This document shows, one piece after another, positions 61,249 to 64,000 of a stretch of DNA of 64,000 bases. Below the pieces are notes generated by a model that did not search any database, was not told the DNA's origin, and was given only the letters and a program-made list of their open reading frames with translations. The stretch is from an uncultured bacterium (lineage in GTDB: Bacteria > Bacillota > Clostridia > Oscillospirales > Ruminococcaceae), in NCBI GenBank assembly GCA_905215965.1, contig CAJMSD010000004.1:136475-200474 (forward strand), in the 5' to 3' direction. A program made the translations under genes and the position numbers. The stretch's first letter is position 1. Every line of letters begins with the position of its first letter.

Positions 61249-61734
61249 TTAACTTTCTAATGCTTTAAATATACGATAATATCTTTTTTCAAGTGCTTCC
61301 TTCCCTCCCTCCATAACATTACATATTCCATCTCTAACAGCATGATCTTGCAACGCACCACTACAAACAGTGACAATTTGTCCATTTACATAGTCCAATT
61401 GGATGACTTGTTCGGAATTTGTATTCACAACGATATTGGGGTTATGTGTGACAATAATAATCTGCTGGCTCTTCTTTTTATTATTTATACTATTTACTAC
61501 AATTTCGGTAATATTTCGAGTATCTAAATCATCTTCTGGTTGATCGATAATAATAGGCGTTTTGCTTATTTCAAAAATTAGTGACAGTATAGCTGATGTT
61601 CTCTGTCCTGGAGAACCAACATCCACAGGCTTATATTGCTTTCCAACTTTAATTTCAAGACAGATTTTATCATCGGGAATCCATGTGGCCAATTCATCAA
61701 CACTCTCAATATGCTTCTCATATAAACTTCTCAA
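61249..61734 (-). CDS. C-terminal fragment of a PHP-ATPase (Walker B part)
   Basis: The last 161 residues of the gene interrupted at 61753, in the same frame. It holds the ABC-type signature-like SPGQRTSAILSLIF, Walker B PIIIDQPEDDLDTRNI and the switch His in IIVTHNPN. It cannot work as an ATPase without the Walker A encoded upstream. The first possible start is a TTG at 61734 without a clear ribosome site, so independent translation is doubtful. Confidence 0.75.
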   Translation of the reverse strand: MRSLYEKHIESVDELATWIPDDKICLEIKVGKQYKPVDVGSPGQRTSAILSLIFEISKTPIIIDQPEDDLDTRNITEIVVNSINNKKKSQQIIIVTHNPNIVVNTNSEQVIQLDYVNGQIVTVCSGALQDHAVRDGICNVMEGGKEALEKRYYRIFKALES

Positions 61735-61752
61735 CGATGAAAAAAATCTTCC

Positions 61753-63966
61753 TTATGACTCTGATGAGATACCAAGAAGATTCTTTTTCTCGGTCCTTAG
61801 GTTAGAAATAGCCTTTCTAATATCACCATCGTTCTGCGCAATTCTATAAACGATACCGTCTTCTGGTTCATTTGAATCAGCATTAAAATAAAGAATATAA
61901 TTATCAAATCCACTATCTTTTCGAATGATCTCACGAAATGTCTTTTCATTTTGAGTAAGATCTCCAAAAGGAAGCAATTTCAATCTCAAATTCCCCATCT
62001 TATTCCACGTGGAAATCACCTGCTCTCTATTGTGATATCGTTCTATTACTAAATCATATACTTTTTCCAGGCAATCTTGCAATTCCTTCTTTTTTTCGAC
62101 AATTTTATCCTCAATTTTCTCGTAATTTGCAACTTGTGATTCCAATAATTTCTTTTCTTTTATTAAATACGCATATTTATCTACACCCTCCACACCAGCT
62201 TCGCGCAATTCTTGCAAAATCTGTTTCATTTGAACATTATTTTCTGCAATCATTTCTGTAAGTTTCAAGCTTTTTTCAAGCATTTCATATGAAATACAAT
62301 ATTCAGAGAAACCTCGAACTGCTTGTGATAGTACATCATATAGTTTACGCAAACTGGATATCCAACGATTTAAAGCTTGTGCACTTTCCTCATCCAATCC
62401 ATCAACAGAATCTATTTCTGCAGGTAGTCTTACTGCATTCACCATTTTTTCAATAGCAATAATAGAATAGTAGGAATCGTATATTCTTTTTATTTCTTTT
62501 CTGTAGGAGTCAAATCTTTGATTTTCGTCCAAAATTTTCTGAGTCTTTGGCGTTTCAAAAACTGAAATTTTGGAAACAACATCTTTGATAGATGCGTTCA
62601 GTTCTTTGGCTTTCTTTTTCTTTTCCTCTAATTCACGCAGTTCTTGTGCAGCTTTTTTATATGAATTTGTTTCAGTTTCAAATTTAACTTTCCAATTTGC
62701 ATAATCCCATTCTCCATCAAGAAAATGAAAAAGCAAATATGGATTTTTGGTCATTTCAAAAAGTTGTTTTTGATCAAATATTTTTACAGGAAATCGAGTG
62801 GTAATTGAAGTGGCAGAAACAAATAAATTATTTTCCAAATCATACTCGAGAATATTACCATTTTCATATTTCAAGGTATGTTCAACGCCATCTACAACCA
62901 TGACCATTTCAATAGTTGTATCATTCGTTAGTATTCCTTTTTCCTGCCTCGATGTAGGAATACAAGCAAATGCATCAAAATCTGCTTTTAAATCTTCTGG
63001 CAATTCATCGCGCCTGTCTAACATAAATCGAATAAATTTTAGAATGCTTGATTTTCCTGCACCACGTCCGCCAATTATGTTGCTTAACCATGGGCTGAAT
63101 GTAACAACATATGGTTCTTTTCTGCCAATACATTGTCCATTGCAAACTTTCAAAGATTTAATATATGTTCGACTTTGAATATAATTAGGATTCTTTGCAT
63201 CTTCAATACTACGGATAGCACTATCTTCAGTATCAAATAATGCAAGCCTTAATGCCTCTATATTGGGTTCACCCATTTTTACCCATGTAAACTTATCAGC
63301 AATCGTATCGATACAATGAGAATCACTTCCTAACACATAGGAAAGATGTAACTTAGAATCTGCATACTGCCCATTATGGAAAGCTTTTTCCACAACCTCA
63401 AATGCTAATAGGCCATTTGCAGACAAAGCTGCTCGAACGTCAGAAGCAGAACTGAAAAAAAGCCCACTCGACTTGTCAACATGAGCCGGAATAGCAATTC
63501 CATTTTTTAAGGTTACAATTTCTATGATTTCTCGAATTGTTTTTGTAGTTGTATCGGTGTCAACATCATAACCGATTAGCGAGAGCATACTTACTAAATT
63601 TTCATATGGCGTTTTGGGATCAAATATACATAGTAAGTGTATATTTCCAATCACGTTTACTTCGAATCCAGGGAAAATCACAAGTTCTCTGAACTTACTA
63701 TAATTTCTTCTTAGCTTTTCTAAAGCGATCCTTAATTGAGGTATCCATCTAACAGTATTGTGATCAGTTATCACAATACAATCAAGTTCTTTTTCCATAC
63801 AATTAATCAGAAATTCTTTTGGAGAAATATTGGCTTGTGATTCATCTCCATGCCCATAATCATACGAACCAGGAGTATGTAAATGAAAATCAACCTTCCA
63901 CCATTTTCCACCTGGGATATCAGTAAAGTGTCCCCCAAAAAGTGGACAGTAAAAATTTGCACCCAT
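61753..63966 (-). CDS. PHP domain plus SMC-like ATPase, interrupted (TrlF-like)
   Basis: 737 residues before an in-frame TAA at 61753-61755. The N-terminal PHP phosphoesterase domain has DFHLHTPGSYDYG near residue 27, VITDHNTV near 67, PGFEVNV near 98 and LGSDSHCIDTI near 210. The ATPase Walker A, GGRGAGKSSILKFIRF, is near 298, followed by a long coiled coil (about 430-640). After the stop the same frame continues GRFFSSLRSLYEKHIES into the Walker B part. Such PHP-ATPase proteins (annotated TrlF-like, from memory) are found among defence genes. The frame begins inside what looks like an insertion-sequence end, so the native start is probably lost. It is AT-richer than neighbouring genes, which suggests transfer. 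Confidence 0.75.
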   Translation of the reverse strand: MGANFYCPLFGGHFTDIPGGKWWKVDFHLHTPGSYDYGHGDESQANISPKEFLINCMEKELDCIVITDHNTVRWIPQLRIALEKLRRNYSKFRELVIFPGFEVNVIGNIHLLCIFDPKTPYENLVSMLSLIGYDVDTDTTTKTIREIIEIVTLKNGIAIPAHVDKSSGLFFSSASDVRAALSANGLLAFEVVEKAFHNGQYADSKLHLSYVLGSDSHCIDTIADKFTWVKMGEPNIEALRLALFDTEDSAIRSIEDAKNPNYIQSRTYIKSLKVCNGQCIGRKEPYVVTFSPWLSNIIGGRGAGKSSILKFIRFMLDRRDELPEDLKADFDAFACIPTSRQEKGILTNDTTIEMVMVVDGVEHTLKYENGNILEYDLENNLFVSATSITTRFPVKIFDQKQLFEMTKNPYLLFHFLDGEWDYANWKVKFETETNSYKKAAQELRELEEKKKKAKELNASIKDVVSKISVFETPKTQKILDENQRFDSYRKEIKRIYDSYYSIIAIEKMVNAVRLPAEIDSVDGLDEESAQALNRWISSLRKLYDVLSQAVRGFSEYCISYEMLEKSLKLTEMIAENNVQMKQILQELREAGVEGVDKYAYLIKEKKLLESQVANYEKIEDKIVEKKKELQDCLEKVYDLVIERYHNREQVISTWNKMGNLRLKLLPFGDLTQNEKTFREIIRKDSGFDNYILYFNADSNEPEDGIVYRIAQNDGDIRKAISNLRTEKKNLLGISSES

Positions 63967-64000
63967 CCCGAAAAATGGACAGCCAATTCGAACCCGAATA
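63929..64000. mobile_element. Probable end of an IS21-like insertion sequence (continues past the window)
   Basis: TGTCCCCC begins at 63929, and a 16-base direct repeat occurs twice with spacing 33: CCCAAAAAGTGGACAG (63934-63949) and CCCGAAAAATGGACAG (63967-63982). TG-starting termini with multiple internal transposase-binding repeats are the style of IS21-family ends. The transposase itself would lie to the right and is not visible. Confidence 0.55.

Overview
The window looks like chromosome of a cellulolytic Ruminococcus or close relative (Bacillota, Oscillospiraceae). This rests on dockerin-bearing GH5, pectate lyase and leucine-rich-repeat proteins with poly-threonine linkers, a membrane-anchored GH9, clostridial gene orders (ACT/UPF0210, yqfC-yqfD, ylbJ, miaB-ricF-mutS-mutL-miaA-hfq, sepF-ylmH-divIVA-ileS-lspA), strong AGGAGG ribosome sites and sigma-A promoters. 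The species call is inference. No rRNA, tRNA or CRISPR was seen.

Layout. 1-522: start of glucose-6-phosphate isomerase. 0.6-4.1 kb: three D-Ala-D-Ala carboxypeptidase-fold proteins in a row, of which only the middle one keeps its catalytic residues. 4.2-5.2 kb: an apparently P-loop-less relative of a two-domain ATPase family. 5.3-8.0 kb: two tandem BspA-type LRR dockerin proteins. 8.0-11.4 kb: ispE, an aminotransferase, an Lrp regulator and a HisJ-like phosphatase. 11.6-14.4 kb: ACT protein, UPF0210 and a sugar-kinase-like gene. 14.4-17.9 kb: a membrane protein and sporulation genes yqfD, yqfC and ylbJ. 18.0-19.9 kb: GH5 cellulase. 20.0-22.9 kb: galK and a galT damaged by a frameshift and an internal duplication. 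23.0-28.5 kb: a DUF308 protein and a moxR-DUF58-transglutaminase operon. 28.6-33.5 kb: split transketolase, small envelope proteins, a HAD phosphatase, rluD and lspA. 33.5-49.2 kb: a long leftward housekeeping block (ileS, division genes, hfq, miaA, mismatch repair, ricF-like, miaB). 49.4-53.2 kb: a PL1-PL9-dockerin pectate lyase. 53.4-57.4 kb: an ABC exporter. 57.6-57.9 kb: two tiny ORFs, one 81% Asn/Gln. 58.1-60.9 kb: GH9. 60.9-64.0 kb: a repeat cluster, then an AT-richer PHP-ATPase defence-type gene broken by an in-frame stop and abutting what looks like an insertion-sequence end.

How it fits together. GH5, GH9 and PL1/PL9 attack cellulose and pectin at the cell surface, and galK/galT would take up galactose carbon if functional. 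The leftward block couples translation quality, mismatch repair and division. Points most worth following: the cluster of pseudo-carboxypeptidases, a structured ileS leader whose hairpin sits between Shine-Dalgarno and start, a 73-bp promoter element shared by two unrelated operons, a MITE-like long palindrome, the Asn/Gln-only peptide, and the A9 frameshift in galT.
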